This document shows positions 47,402-59,996 of a stretch of DNA of 64,000 nt, piece after piece. Each line of letters starts with the position of its first letter. Within the stretch, counting starts at the first letter, position 1. The position numbers and the translations under genes are program-made. Source of the DNA: Chitinolyticbacter albus (GTDB lineage Bacteria; Pseudomonadota; Gammaproteobacteria; Burkholderiales; Chitinibacteraceae); contig NZ_JANBVF010000013.1 of the NCBI RefSeq assembly GCF_024437655.1, positions 62,001 through 126,000 on the forward strand. The letters are read 5' to 3'. The notes under the pieces were generated by a model. That model searched no databases, was not told where the DNA came from, and saw only the letters and a list, made by a program, of their open reading frames with translations.

Positions 47402-48910
47402 TCAGATCGCGTCCAGCCAGCCGTGGTAGTGACCCAGTCTTGCCCATAGCGCATCGAGGTCATGACGACGGCTACGTTTTTCCAGATAGCGTTCGCAGTA
47501 GCCCATGCCTTCGTCGACGCGTTGCTGGTTTTGTCGCATCGATTCTTCCAGCATTGCCAAGCCGCGCTCCTCACCGGCTTCAAGCAGAATGCGGCCGTAG
47601 AGGAAGCGTGCCTTGTCGTGTTCGGGCTGGCGAGTGAGCGTGCGTTCGACGAGCGGCCGCGCCTGGGCGCTGCCGTGGCGGGTATGAGTGAGCTCGGCCA
47701 GGCGCCACAGTTGCGTATCTTCCAGCGTATCGGGACTCATGAGGCGCAGCGTCGCCAGTTCGCTGTCTTCCTGTCTCGCGGTGCGGTAGCGCGCCTGCCA
47801 GTGCTGGCGATTGAGCGCCAGCCATTCACGGTCGAACTCGGCAACGAGCTTGGGTAAGGTGGAGCCCAGCCATTTTGCGCCAGCGCTTTGCCGCGGCCAC
47901 GCGGACGGGCGCGCGTCCTGCGCCAGTTGTGCCAGTCGCTGGCGCAGGCCGGGATCGGGGTCGTCGTATTCGGGCTTGCGCGCCAGCGCTTCCTTCAGCC
48001 AGCGCCGGCTGCGCCATACTCGCTCGCCCTGGCGGAATCCTTCCGCCAGCCCGGCATACGGGCCACAGGGCGGGTCGGTACGATGATCGGCCTGGCGCCA
48101 GAATGCCGGCCAGTAGTGCTCCTCGTAGAAGCGGCCGAACAGCGTGAGCTTGGTCAGCGCGCTGGCGGTGGCCTGACTGCCGATCACTGCTGCGGCGCGC
48201 TCGGTGGCGCTGGTTTCCTGTTCACGGGCAAAGGCGAGGGCATAGGCCTGAAAGTGCGGGATGTACCACAGGTAGAAGCGGGCGACGAATTCGCCGAGTA
48301 CGCCGTTTTCCTCCTGCAGCCGCGCGTAGAGCTGGTTCCACAGGTGGCGTAGTCTGCATACCCAGAGCGCCAGCCTGCCCTGGCGCGCGCAGAAGCGGCC
48401 GTGTTCCATGGTGAGCACGGCCGCGAGTTCGCTGGATGAGAGCGACAGCAAGAGTGGCAGCCCGATGATCAGATAGTGGTGGTAGCCGCCAAATGGGCCG
48501 AAACGCGCCCGTTCGATCAGCGTGGCGCGATAGCCGTTGTCCACGAGCACGGCGATAGGCGCTGGCGCGCCGGTCTTGCGCCGCAGTTTCTCCAGCGTGC
48601 GAAACAGCTCCGGTGCTTCGCCCTCGCGGATCGGGCGACCTTCCGGTGCCGCAGCCTGCTGGCTCAAGCAGCTCAGCACCACGTAGATTCCGCCCAGCAT
48701 AAAGGCGAGGCCTGCGAGCGCAAGCACGATGCGGCTCTCGGAAGTGCCTATGCTAAATACGGTGAGTCCGACGACGAGCAGCAGCGCCACCGAGGCGTAA
48801 CCGGCCGCCGCCACCAGTGCGGTTCGTGTGCGATACAGCGTGGGGCGGGCGTGAGCGTCGTTCTCCAGCGTTGCGACGCGTTGCGGGTCGAGCAGCGGCA
48901 GTGGGTTCAT
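47402..48910 (-). CDS. M48-like membrane protein with degenerate zinc motif
   Basis: 502-residue protein: two adjacent membrane helices (about 30-55 and 58-82), then a domain with M48 (HtpX/Ste24-type) layout, in which the segment ELAAVLTMEHGRF (161-173) aligns with the usual ELxAVLAHEFGHF. The zinc motif HExxH reads MEHGR (168-172), so both His are lost while the Glu stays. The C-terminal half (about 370-490) looks like TPR or alpha-solenoid repeats. It is probably not a protease; a scaffold role is possible. The intact reading frame argues against a dead gene. Confidence 0.75.
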   Translation of the reverse strand: MNPLPLLDPQRVATLENDAHARPTLYRTRTALVAAAGYASVALLLVVGLTVFSIGTSESRIVLALAGLAFMLGGIYVVLSCLSQQAAAPEGRPIREGEAPELFRTLEKLRRKTGAPAPIAVLVDNGYRATLIERARFGPFGGYHHYLIIGLPLLLSLSSSELAAVLTMEHGRFCARQGRLALWVCRLRHLWNQLYARLQEENGVLGEFVARFYLWYIPHFQAYALAFAREQETSATERAAAVIGSQATASALTKLTLFGRFYEEHYWPAFWRQADHRTDPPCGPYAGLAEGFRQGERVWRSRRWLKEALARKPEYDDPDPGLRQRLAQLAQDARPSAWPRQSAGAKWLGSTLPKLVAEFDREWLALNRQHWQARYRTARQEDSELATLRLMSPDTLEDTQLWRLAELTHTRHGSAQARPLVERTLTRQPEHDKARFLYGRILLEAGEERGLAMLEESMRQNQQRVDEGMGYCERYLEKRSRRHDLDALWARLGHYHGWLDAI

Positions 48911-49072
48911 ATGTTTCTTCGCTGGTGCGCTGACTTGTCGGCAGCCATGGGGCGCGGCGCGCGATCTGATCTCGTCAGCTTTGTTTGTAAGGGATGCTAT
49001 GGCGATGTGCGCGCCGCGCCAAACTCGGCTGACTGGAAGGTGGAATATGCCGAATGTACGGTGGAGAAAATC

Positions 49073-49474
49073 ATGAAGCTGCTCTTCGTACTGCTGCTGA
49101 TCGTGGCGACGACCGATGCCGTCGCCGAGGTCTACAAATGCCGCGAGGCCGACGGCAAGGTCAGCTATTCCGACCAGCCTTGTTCCGGTTCACGCTTGCA
49201 GTTCCAACCGGGCTCGGTATCTGAAGCCACCGGCTATCGGCCAACGCCAACGCCGCAAGGGATGGCGCAGCCCGAGCCGACGGCGACGCCGCTGCCCGAG
49301 CCGCCGCCCGCCAGCGCGCAAAAACGGGTCGATCCCGATGCACCCATGACCGAGAATTGCAGCGCCGACAACCCGGATCGCGATCCCGAGTTCTGTCGGC
49401 CCGGCAATCTGAACAATGTCTACGGTGAGCCCGACCGCAGGCCGAGGTTGCGCCCGCGTCCACGACCGCACTGA
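49073..49474 (+). CDS. DUF4124 secreted protein with Pro-rich tail
   Basis: 133-residue exported protein: signal peptide (about 1-18), DUF4124 domain (about 19-45) with the pattern VYKCREADGKVSYSDQPC, a Pro/Thr/Glu-rich linker (about 55-85) and a C-terminal region with two further Cys and an Arg/Pro-rich end. Start ATG 49073, with GGAG before it; the open frame reaches back to 48476 but that part overlaps the M48-like gene. Function unknown. Confidence 0.8.
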   Translation: MKLLFVLLLIVATTDAVAEVYKCREADGKVSYSDQPCSGSRLQFQPGSVSEATGYRPTPTPQGMAQPEPTATPLPEPPPASAQKRVDPDAPMTENCSADNPDRDPEFCRPGNLNNVYGEPDRRPRLRPRPRPH

Positions 49475-49561
49475 TCTGGGCAGTTACTGATTTTCGCCAA
49501 TGGCGCGGCAGATTGCGGCGACTAGAATGCGAGGGTTTAGCCTGAATGCAAGAGAGCCGCC

Positions 49562-50188
49562 ATGACCGTCACCGTTGTCGACCATCCCCTGGTTCAGCAC
49601 AAGCTCGCGTTGCTGCGCGAGGCCGATATCAGCACCAACAAGTTCCGCCTGCTGACCGAGGAGCTGGCGCGGTTGCTGGCTTATGAGGCCACGCGCGATC
49701 TGGCGCTGGAGAGCAGGACGATAGACGGGTGGTGTGGCCCGGTTGAGGTGCAGAAGATCAAGGGCAGGAAGCTGACCGTGGTGCCCATCCTGCGCGCGGG
49801 CCTGGGCATGCTCAACGGCGTGCTCGATCTGGTGCCATCGGCCAAGATCAGCGTGGTGGGCCTTGCGCGCAACGAAGAAACGCTGCAGCCCGAGCCGTAT
49901 TTCGAGAAATTCGTCGATCGTCTCGACGACAGGCTCGCGCTGATCATCGATCCGATGCTGGCCACTGGCGGCTCGATGGTGGCGACCATAGACATGCTCA
50001 AGCGCAAGGGTTGCCTGCATATCAAGGCCGTCGTGATGGTGGCTGCACCCGAGGGCGTGCAGCGTGTGACCGAGACGCATCCCGATGTCCAGCTCTACGC
50101 CGCTTCGCTCGATAGTCATCTGAACGAGCATGGCTACATTATTCCCGGGCTGGGCGACGCGGGTGACAAAATCTTCGGCACCAAATGA
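49562..50188 (+). CDS. upp: Uracil phosphoribosyltransferase
   Basis: 208-residue salvage enzyme that makes UMP from uracil and PRPP. Recognised by the start [19 protein letters not shown], the PILRAGLGM segment, the PRPP loop [11 protein letters not shown] (about 128-138) and the C-terminal [14 protein letters not shown], which binds uracil. The uracil permease gene follows after 153 bases, the standard salvage pair. Confidence 0.97.
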   Translation: MTVTVVDHPLVQHKLALLREADISTNKFRLLTEELARLLAYEATRDLALESRTIDGWCGPVEVQKIKGRKLTVVPILRAGLGMLNGVLDLVPSAKISVVGLARNEETLQPEPYFEKFVDRLDDRLALIIDPMLATGGSMVATIDMLKRKGCLHIKAVVMVAAPEGVQRVTETHPDVQLYAASLDSHLNEHGYIIPGLGDAGDKIFGTK

Positions 50189-50232
50189 AGCTCCGGGCTG
50201 CGCGTGGTCATGGCGGCGTCGTGTGCTGCTCG

Positions 50233-50265
50233 GTCCTCATGGACCGCATGTCCATTCCGGAGGAC
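50233..50265 (+). promoter_or_regulatory. Hairpin in the upp-uraA intergenic leader
   Basis: GTCCTC-ATGGAC (50233-50244), loop CGCAT, GTCCAT (50250-50255), bulge TCCG, GAGGAC (50260-50265): 6+6 pairs with one bulge. It lies 77 bases before uraA and includes a GGAGG sequence. No T run, so it is not a plain terminator. Confidence 0.5.
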
Positions 50266-50341
50266 TGCGCTGCTGCTCCTTCCTGACTGCGCTCGCACCG
50301 GCCTTGATCGGCGCGCCTGAGCAAATAATAAAGGAATTGAA

Positions 50342-51583
50342 ATGTTCGGAATCCTGAAGCAGGCGATCTCGGGGGCGCAGATCCTGTTCGTCGCTTTCGG
50401 CGCGCTGGTGCTGGTGCCGCTGCTCACCGGGCTCAATCCGGCGATGGCGCTGTTGGGGGCGGGGGTGGGCACCTTGGTGTTCCAGTGGTTGACCGGGCGG
50501 CAGGTGCCGATCTTTCTTGGCTCGTCGTTTGCCTTCATCGGCCCCATCATCGTCGCCATGCAGGCCTGGGGGCAGGGTGCGACGCAGTTCGGGCTGATTG
50601 TGGCCGGGCTGATGTATTTCATCGTGGCTGGGCTGATCAAGTGGCGCGGCATGGGCTTTATCACCAAGCTGTTGCCGCCGGTGGTGATCGGGCCGGTGAT
50701 CATGGTGATCGGCCTGTCGGTCGCCGTGGCGGCATCGGGCATGGCGATGGGGCAGGGCGGCGGCAAGCAGCTGGTGCCTTATGAAACGTCGTTGTTGCTG
50801 GCTGCGATCTCGCTGGCCACCACGATCATCGTGGCGGTATTCGCCGGTGGCATGCTGCGGCTGGTGCCCATCCTGTCCGGTGTGATCGTCGGCTACATTG
50901 CCGCTGCGGCGCTGGGCGTGGTCGACGTGAGCGGCGTGATGGCTGCGCCATGGTTTGCTTTCCCACACTGGGTGGCGCCGCAGGTCAACTGGGCCGCCGC
51001 GCTCTTTATGCTGCCGGTGGCGATCGCGCCGACCATCGAGCATATCGGCGCGGTGATGGCAGTGGGCAAGGTAACCGGCCAGGACTACACGGTGCAGCCT
51101 GGCCTGCACCGCACGCTGTCGGGCGATGGCATCGGGGTCTGTTTCGCCGGCCTCGTCGGCGGCCCACCGATCACCACTTATTCCGAAGTGACCGGCGCGC
51201 TGATGATCACCCGCAATTTCAACGCGGTGATCATGAGCTGGGCGGCTGTGCTGGCGGTGACCCTGGCCTTTTTCGGCAAGTTCAATGCCATCCTCACCTC
51301 GATTCCGCTGCCGGTGATGGGGGGGATCATGGTGTTGCTGTTCGGCACCATCGCCAGCATCGGTCTCAAGACGCTGATCGATGCCAGGGTGGACCTGATG
51401 GCGCCGCGCAACCTGGTGATTGTCTCGGTGGTGCTCACCTGCGGCATCGGCGGGCTGACGCTGAAGCTGGGCGATTTCAGCCTTGCCGGCGTGGGGCTCG
51501 TCAGCGTGCTGGCCATCGTGCTCAACCTGATCCTGCCGCCGGCCAGATCGCACGATGGCATTCCGGAAGGGCAGGATATTTAG
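50342..51583 (+). CDS. uraA: Uracil permease (NCS2 family)
   Basis: 413-residue inner-membrane uracil:H+ symporter of the UraA/PyrP group with 12-14 helices. Motif PTIEHIGAVMAVG contains the Glu/His that bind uracil in UraA (Glu241/His245 region); FAGLVGGPPITTYSEVTGA is the second family block. Location after upp supports uracil rather than xanthine. AAGGAATTG lies before the ATG. Convergent with the Yip1-type gene. Confidence 0.95.
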   Translation: MFGILKQAISGAQILFVAFGALVLVPLLTGLNPAMALLGAGVGTLVFQWLTGRQVPIFLGSSFAFIGPIIVAMQAWGQGATQFGLIVAGLMYFIVAGLIKWRGMGFITKLLPPVVIGPVIMVIGLSVAVAASGMAMGQGGGKQLVPYETSLLLAAISLATTIIVAVFAGGMLRLVPILSGVIVGYIAAAALGVVDVSGVMAAPWFAFPHWVAPQVNWAAALFMLPVAIAPTIEHIGAVMAVGKVTGQDYTVQPGLHRTLSGDGIGVCFAGLVGGPPITTYSEVTGALMITRNFNAVIMSWAAVLAVTLAFFGKFNAILTSIPLPVMGGIMVLLFGTIASIGLKTLIDARVDLMAPRNLVIVSVVLTCGIGGLTLKLGDFSLAGVGLVSVLAIVLNLILPPARSHDGIPEGQDI

Positions 51584-51597
51584 GCGGAGCCCACGGC

Positions 51598-51624
51598 AAA
51601 AAAAAGGCGACCAGTTGGTCGCCT
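51598..51624 (-). terminator. Terminator for the Yip1-type gene
   Basis: AGGCGACCA (51605-51613), loop GT, TGGTCGCCT (51616-51624); on the minus strand it ends in eight T (the A run at 51598-51605). It can also fold in the uraA transcript. Confidence 0.88.
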
Positions 51625-51648
51625 CATTGGTTTGATGGGCCGCTTGCC

Positions 51649-52221
51649 TCAGCCCGCCAGCATCAACAGCAGGATCAGCATGCTGAGCACCGCCCAGGCG
51701 CCTGCCCCCATCCACATTACGAGGTAGGTGGTGTCGCGCAGCTCTGCTTGATCATGTTCGCCTACCATGGTCGGCAAGCCGTGGTAGACCAGCGCGCACG
51801 CAGCGATCAGGCCCAGCACCGCGCAGGCGATATTGAACGGCAGGTTCGGTACGAACAGCGTCAGCGAGGACAGCCACATCGGCACGGCGGCGACGGCGGC
51901 CAGGAGGAAGCTGCCGTCGTAATCACCCTCGCTCATATGGCGCGCGGTGAGTTGATGGATGATCCAGCCCATCAGCGTGACGGTGCCCAGTTCCGCGGCA
52001 AGAAACACCGCAGCGATCAGCATCCAGCCCGTGAGGGATAGCGTGGGCGCGTACATCACGCCGTTGACGAAGCCGGCGTAGAGAATCATCAAGGCGGGCA
52101 GCAGGGAAAGCGGCAGTACCAGCCTGTAGAGCACGGATTGGCGGTCCGGGTGGGCCGCGCGCAGCGTGTCCCAGCCTTGATGGGTCGAGGTGAACAGGTG
52201 TCCGTAGTCAACGAGTTTCAT
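51649..52221 (-). CDS. Yip1 family membrane protein
   Basis: 190-residue inner-membrane protein with about five to six helices, in the Yip1/DUF1282 group. The start of the form MKLVDYGHLFTST and WDTLRAAHP before the first helix, and the middle LLAAVAAVPMWLSSL are typical. Role unknown. GAGG before the ATG. Convergent with uraA, divergent from glnS. Confidence 0.82.
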   Translation of the reverse strand: MKLVDYGHLFTSTHQGWDTLRAAHPDRQSVLYRLVLPLSLLPALMILYAGFVNGVMYAPTLSLTGWMLIAAVFLAAELGTVTLMGWIIHQLTARHMSEGDYDGSFLLAAVAAVPMWLSSLTLFVPNLPFNIACAVLGLIAACALVYHGLPTMVGEHDQAELRDTTYLVMWMGAGAWAVLSMLILLLMLAG

Positions 52222-52377
52222 GGTCAGCCTCCAGTCGGCTCGGGTGTGCTGTGAGCTTAGACCCGCCCCCGTTGGTGAATTCCTGCGGCATGACAGGCGG
52301 ACATCCTGCCCCTGCGCCCAAGCGCGTGGGGGTTTCCGCTACAATCGCGGTTTGGCTTTCCATCCATACTCGCACGC

Positions 52378-54081
52378 ATGGCAAAGAACCCTTCCGCTGA
52401 CCACGCTCCGGTCGTGTCCAATTTCATCCGCAACATCATCGACGGCGATCTCGCGTCGGGCAAACGCGCCAGCGTTGTCACGCGCTTCCCGCCTGAGCCC
52501 AATGGCTATCTGCATGTGGGCCACGCCAAGTCGATCTGCCTCAATTTCGGTATCGCGCTCGATTACCAGGGGCGTTGCAACCTGCGCATGGACGATACCA
52601 ATCCGGAAAAGGAAGAGGACGAATACGCTGCCGCCATCGAGGCCGACGTGCGCTGGCTGGGTTTTGCCTGGGACGGCGAGGTGCGCCATGCGTCCGATTA
52701 TTTCCAGCAACTCTACGACTACGCCGAAGAGCTGATCAGCGCCGGCAAGGCCTTCGTTTGCGAGCTCAATGCCGAAGAAATGCGCGACTACCGCGGCGAC
52801 TTCCAGAAACCGGGCAAGAACAGCCCGTATCGCGATCGCACGGTGGCGGAGAACCTCGATCTGTTCCGCCGGATGAAGGCCGGCGAATTCGCCGATGGCA
52901 GCAGGACGTTGCGCCTGAAGATCGATATGGCTTCGCCCAACCTCAACCTGCGCGATCCGGTGATCTACCGCATCAAGCGCGCGCACCACATCAAGACCGG
53001 CGACACTTGGTGCATCTACCCGATGTACGACTACACCCACTGCATTTCCGATGCGCTGGAAGACATCACCCATAGCCTGTGCACGCTGGAGTTCGAGGAT
53101 CATCGCCCGCTGTATGACTGGGTGCTCGACAACATCAGCCTCGGCCACCACCCGCAGCAGATCGAATTCTCGCGGCTGGAAACGCTGTACGTTGTCACCT
53201 CCAAGCGCAAGTTGAAACAACTGGTTGATGAGCAGCTGGTGTCCGGCTGGGACGACCCGCGCATGCCCACCATCAGCGGCATGCGCCGCCGCGGCTACAG
53301 CCCGGAAGGCATCCGCCTGTTTGCAGAGCGCGCCGGCGTTTCCAAGACGCCGAACGTGGTCGACTTCTCGTCGCTGGAAGGCGCGGTGCGCGAGACGCTG
53401 GAAGCGGCCAGTCCGCGCGTGATCGCGGTGCTCGATCCGATCAAGGTGACGCTGACCAACTTCGAGCCGGGCGTGACCGGCTCGCGCTCCGCGCCGTTTC
53501 ATCCGCATCATCCGGAATTCGGCGAGCGTGACGTGCCGATCGCGCCGACGATCTACATCGAGCGCGAAGATTTCGCCGAAGTGCCGCCGCCGGGTTGGCA
53601 GCGGCTGACGCCGGGTGGCGAGGTGCGGCTGCGTTACTCCTACGTGATCAAGTGCGACGACGTGGTGAAGGATGCCGAAGGCCGCGTGATCGAACTCAAG
53701 TGCTCGATTGATCCGGCCACACTGGGTCAGAACCCGGTCGGCCGCAAGGTCAAGGGCGTGATCCACTGGATCTCGGCCGTGCACGCGATCGAGGCCGAAG
53801 TGCGGCTGTATGATCGACTGTTCACTGTGGCGCGCCCGGATGCAGTGCGCGGCGACGATGGCCAGTACGTCGATTTCAAGCAGTTCATCAACGCCGAATC
53901 GCTCATGACCATCACCGCCTACGTCGAACCCTGCGTGCGGGATGCCGCCGTCGAATCGCGCTTCCAGTTCGAACGCCTCGGTTACTTCGTCACCGACCGC
54001 CATGATCACCAGCCCGGCGCCAAGCCGGTATTCAACCGTACCGTCACGCTCAAGGATTCCTGGGCCAAGGAGCAGGCATGA
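52378..54081 (+). CDS. glnS: Glutaminyl-tRNA synthetase
   Basis: 567-residue class Ib aminoacyl-tRNA synthetase charging tRNA-Gln. HIGH-type motif HVGH (46-49) in [18 protein letters not shown]-like MDDTNPEKE, and the KMSKS-type [10 protein letters not shown] loop are present, with the two C-terminal anticodon-binding beta barrels. Similar over its length to E. coli GlnS (554). A TACAAT -10 stands at 52340-52345. The next gene starts within its stop codon (ATGA overlap). Confidence 0.97.
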   Translation: MAKNPSADHAPVVSNFIRNIIDGDLASGKRASVVTRFPPEPNGYLHVGHAKSICLNFGIALDYQGRCNLRMDDTNPEKEEDEYAAAIEADVRWLGFAWDGEVRHASDYFQQLYDYAEELISAGKAFVCELNAEEMRDYRGDFQKPGKNSPYRDRTVAENLDLFRRMKAGEFADGSRTLRLKIDMASPNLNLRDPVIYRIKRAHHIKTGDTWCIYPMYDYTHCISDALEDITHSLCTLEFEDHRPLYDWVLDNISLGHHPQQIEFSRLETLYVVTSKRKLKQLVDEQLVSGWDDPRMPTISGMRRRGYSPEGIRLFAERAGVSKTPNVVDFSSLEGAVRETLEAASPRVIAVLDPIKVTLTNFEPGVTGSRSAPFHPHHPEFGERDVPIAPTIYIEREDFAEVPPPGWQRLTPGGEVRLRYSYVIKCDDVVKDAEGRVIELKCSIDPATLGQNPVGRKVKGVIHWISAVHAIEAEVRLYDRLFTVARPDAVRGDDGQYVDFKQFINAESLMTITAYVEPCVRDAAVESRFQFERLGYFVTDRHDHQPGAKPVFNRTVTLKDSWAKEQA

Positions 54082-54491
54082 ACCGTTACGCCGTCGTATT
54101 GTTTGCCGCGCTGTTGGCGGGTGGGGCATGCGCTGAAGACGTTGCAACCGCCGAAGCCGTGGCCAGCAAGCCGCGACCCGTGATCCATCGTGGTGAAATC
54201 GGTCAGACGCCGGTCGAGGTGGCGTTTCGCTACCTGAAGGATCATGTTGCCGACGAGCGTGGCATCGCTTCCTACCAGCAACTGGCGATCCAGCAGCAGG
54301 CCAAGGGCGACGATTTCCAGCATGTGAAGCTGGATGTCGAGATGAAGGGTCTGAAGGACGACGCCATGGCCAGCCAGCGCTTCAAGTTCACGCTGTCGTT
54401 CGAGGGCAAGGCCTGGGTGGTCGACAGCGTGAGCCAGGATTGGAAGTGCCGGCGCGGTGGCAAGGGCTGGACACAGAAGCCGTGCAAGTAA
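54078..54491 (+). CDS. Small exported protein downstream of glnS
   Basis: 137-residue protein with a signal peptide (about 1-19, cleaved near Cys-Ala-Glu or just before). The mature part is mixed alpha/beta with [15 protein letters not shown] near the C-terminus and a final Lys-Pro-Cys-Lys, so two Cys could pair. Not a recognised family. The ATG overlaps the glnS TGA (ATGA), showing translational coupling, and a terminator follows, so it is expressed with glnS. An Ala-Gly-Gly-Ala-Cys sequence at about 14-18 might be read as a weak lipobox. Confidence 0.75.
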   Translation: MNRYAVVLFAALLAGGACAEDVATAEAVASKPRPVIHRGEIGQTPVEVAFRYLKDHVADERGIASYQQLAIQQQAKGDDFQHVKLDVEMKGLKDDAMASQRFKFTLSFEGKAWVVDSVSQDWKCRRGGKGWTQKPCK

Positions 54492-54515
54492 GCCACATCG
54501 GATGGCGATAAGACG

Positions 54516-54543
54516 CAACGGGCGACGAGATCGCCCGTTGTTC
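54516..54543 (+). terminator. Terminator after the glnS unit
   Basis: CAACGGGCGA (54516-54525), loop CGAGA, TCGCCCGTTG (54531-54540), TTC. Ten pairs. Confidence 0.8.
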
Positions 54544-54559
54544 TGAATAGGGGAGACGC

Positions 54560-56266
54560 ATGGACGACGCACAAGGCATCAGCAAGCGTGAGCTGTTCCG
54601 AAATTTCTGGCGGATTGCCAAACCGTTCTGGGTATCCGAAGAAAAGTGGCGGGCGTGGGCGCTGCTGGCCGCCGTGGTGGCGCTCAGCCTGGGCATTGTC
54701 TACATGAACGTGCAGTTCAATGCTTGGTACAACGTGTTTTACAACACCTTGCAGAACCGTGATACCCAGGGGTTTTGGGGTGCGATCAACAAGTTTACGT
54801 GGCTGGCTGCGATCTACATCGTGATAGCCGTTTACGCCAGCTATCTGCAGCAGCTGCTGGAAATTCGTTGGCGGCGCTGGCTCACTGCCGATTTCAACCG
54901 GCGCTGGCTGGCCGGACAAAGCTATTACCGGCTGCAACTGACCGATCGCGAAACCGACAACCCGGACCAGCGGATTGCCGAGGACGTCGACCAGTTCGTC
55001 GGCCTGTCGCTGGGGCTGTCGCTCGGGCTCCTGCGTTCGGTGGTCACACTGGTTTCCTTTGTCACCATTCTGTGGGCACTATCCGGTCCCTTGCGCTTTA
55101 CGCTGGCGGGTAACGAGGTGGTGATTCCAGGCTACATGGTGTGGGTGGCAATTGTTTATGCCATCGTCGGCACCGGCTTCACTATCTGGATCGGCAAGCC
55201 GCTCGTTGGCCTCAATTTCGAACAGCAGCGGCGCGAGGCCAATTTCCGCTTTGCGCTGATCCGCGTACGCGAGAACGCCGAATCGATCGCCTTCTATCGC
55301 GGCGAGCCGCAGGAGGCGGTGACGTTGGGCGGTCGCTTTGCCGCCGTGGTCGACAACTTCCTGCTGCTGATCGGGATGAAAAAACGGCTGGCCTGGTTCA
55401 CTTCGTTTTGGGGGCAACTGGCCATCATTTTCCCGATGTTGGTGGCCGCACCACGATACTTCGCCAAGGAAATCCAGCTTGGCGGTCTGATGCAGATCGT
55501 CAACGCCTTTGGCAAGGTGTACGACGCACTCGAGTTCATCATTTCCAGTTTCAACACGCTGGCTGTGTGGAAGGCGGTGATCGACCGGCTCTCCTTGTTC
55601 GAGCGAGGTCTGGCCCGGGCTGCAACCTTGCCGGTGCTGGTGCCCGCGCCGGATGCGACGACGCTGCGCGTCAGCGGGCTGCGTATTGCCAAGCCCGATG
55701 AGACGTTGTTGCTGGACGACGTGACCTTGCAGTTGCAACCGGGCGAGCGTTTGCTGGTGCAGGGCCCCTCTGGCGTGGGCAAGAGCACGCTGCTGCGCGC
55801 GCTGGCCGGCATCTGGCCCTATGCTCGGGGGGCGCTGGCCTATCCGCAGCAGGTGCTGTTCCTGTCGCAAAAACCTTACTTGCCGCTCGGAACGCTGCGC
55901 GATGCGCTGTGCTATCCGGGCGCACCGGTGGCGGATACCGCTCGGTTGGCCGTGCTGCTCGATACCGTGCGGCTGGCCGGGCTGACTGGCCGGCTGGACG
56001 AGGCGGACAACTGGTCGCATACGCTGAGCCTGGGCGAGCAGCAGCGGATCGCCATGGCCCGCGCCTTGCTGTTGCGTCCGCAGCTGCTGGTGCTGGACGA
56101 GGCGACCTCAGCGCTGGATGAGGCGACCGAGGCCGCACTGTATCAGGCGCTGGTCGAGCAGCTACCGGACAGCATCGTGATCAGCGTCGGACACCGCTCC
56201 ACGCTGCGTGCCTTCCATAACCGTCAATTCGATTGCCTTGGCGACGGGCGCTGGGCGCTGGCCTGA
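54560..56266 (+). CDS. SbmA/YddA-like ABC transporter (fused permease-ATPase)
   Basis: 568-residue inner-membrane protein of the SbmA/BacA-like (ABC class D, YddA) type. An N-terminal membrane domain with about six helices (about 30-340, with [13 protein letters not shown] and [13 protein letters not shown] typical of this group) is fused to an ATPase with Walker [10 protein letters not shown], signature LSLGEQQR, Walker [13 protein letters not shown] and a switch His in SVGHRS. Substrate unknown; relatives move peptides, vitamin B12 or very-long-chain fatty acids. Works as a homodimer. hemE follows 41 bases later behind a hairpin. Confidence 0.9.
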   Translation: MDDAQGISKRELFRNFWRIAKPFWVSEEKWRAWALLAAVVALSLGIVYMNVQFNAWYNVFYNTLQNRDTQGFWGAINKFTWLAAIYIVIAVYASYLQQLLEIRWRRWLTADFNRRWLAGQSYYRLQLTDRETDNPDQRIAEDVDQFVGLSLGLSLGLLRSVVTLVSFVTILWALSGPLRFTLAGNEVVIPGYMVWVAIVYAIVGTGFTIWIGKPLVGLNFEQQRREANFRFALIRVRENAESIAFYRGEPQEAVTLGGRFAAVVDNFLLLIGMKKRLAWFTSFWGQLAIIFPMLVAAPRYFAKEIQLGGLMQIVNAFGKVYDALEFIISSFNTLAVWKAVIDRLSLFERGLARAATLPVLVPAPDATTLRVSGLRIAKPDETLLLDDVTLQLQPGERLLVQGPSGVGKSTLLRALAGIWPYARGALAYPQQVLFLSQKPYLPLGTLRDALCYPGAPVADTARLAVLLDTVRLAGLTGRLDEADNWSHTLSLGEQQRIAMARALLLRPQLLVLDEATSALDEATEAALYQALVEQLPDSIVISVGHRSTLRAFHNRQFDCLGDGRWALA

Positions 56267-56275
56267 TCCAACTGT

Positions 56276-56298
56276 GCCGCCGGCCTAGCCGGCGGCTT
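56276..56298 (+). terminator. Hairpin between the ABC gene and hemE
   Basis: GCCGCCGGC (56276-56284), loop CTA, GCCGGCGGC (56288-56296), TT. A weak terminator. Confidence 0.6.
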
Positions 56299-56307
56299 GG
56301 AAATACC

Positions 56308-57369
<1,062 letters not shown>

Positions 57370-57450
57370 AACAGCAGAAAACGCTAAAACGCTGCAAAAC
57401 AAGCGCTTAGCGGCCGGAGTTAGTGTGTGGCTATCGATGTGTCTTGTAAG

Positions 57451-57459
57451 TTATGCACA
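57451..57459 (+). promoter_or_regulatory. DnaA-box match TTATGCACA
   Basis: Fits TTATNCACA at all defined positions, on the 5' side of the AT-rich stretch. Confidence 0.45.
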
Positions 57460-57640
57460 ACACCGAATGGCGCTTTTTTGGCTTGTCAAGCGATCAGCGC
57501 AAAAAAGCACAGCAATGGTGTGTTTTTTGTAAGTTATTGATTTTTAAAAGATAAAAATCTTGGTTTAAAAAATAGGCAATCTAGCCCCTACCTTGAAAAC
57601 ACAGGGCATGGGGGCACATATCGCCAGATTGCTCACAAAC

Positions 57641-57649
57641 TTATCCACA
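57641..57649 (+). promoter_or_regulatory. DnaA-box match TTATCCACA
   Basis: Exact match to the high-affinity E. coli DnaA box, on the 3' side of the AT-rich stretch, 109 bases before the priA start. Confidence 0.55.
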
Positions 57650-57757
57650 AGAGTTGTGGGTAGTTGTTGATACGCTGATGTAGCCGCCACCCATGCCTGT
57701 TTTTGCACCGATCCGCCCCTGTTTTTCCGGCCCGTATGCGCCTCGCAGGGCAGCGCG

Positions 57758-59926
<2,169 letters not shown>

Positions 59927-59996
59927 GCATTTCTGCCGCAAGCGCGGCGGATGGCCCATGCTAGGCTGATTGTCCCGTCTCGCCCGCTGGATCGTC

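Larger units (their letters stand above)
57370..57757. other. AT-rich gap between hemE and priA with two DnaA-box matches
   Basis: 388 non-coding bases. TTATGCACA (57451-57459) and TTATCCACA (57641-57649) both fit the DnaA consensus TTATNCACA. Between them, about 57521-57580 is under 20% GC in an otherwise GC-rich region, and holds an inverted AAGAT-AAAA-ATCTT and a direct repeat TTGTAAGTTAT seen twice (near 57444 and 57527). The layout is origin-like, but could equally be a DnaA-controlled promoter region. No gene seen. Confidence 0.5.
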
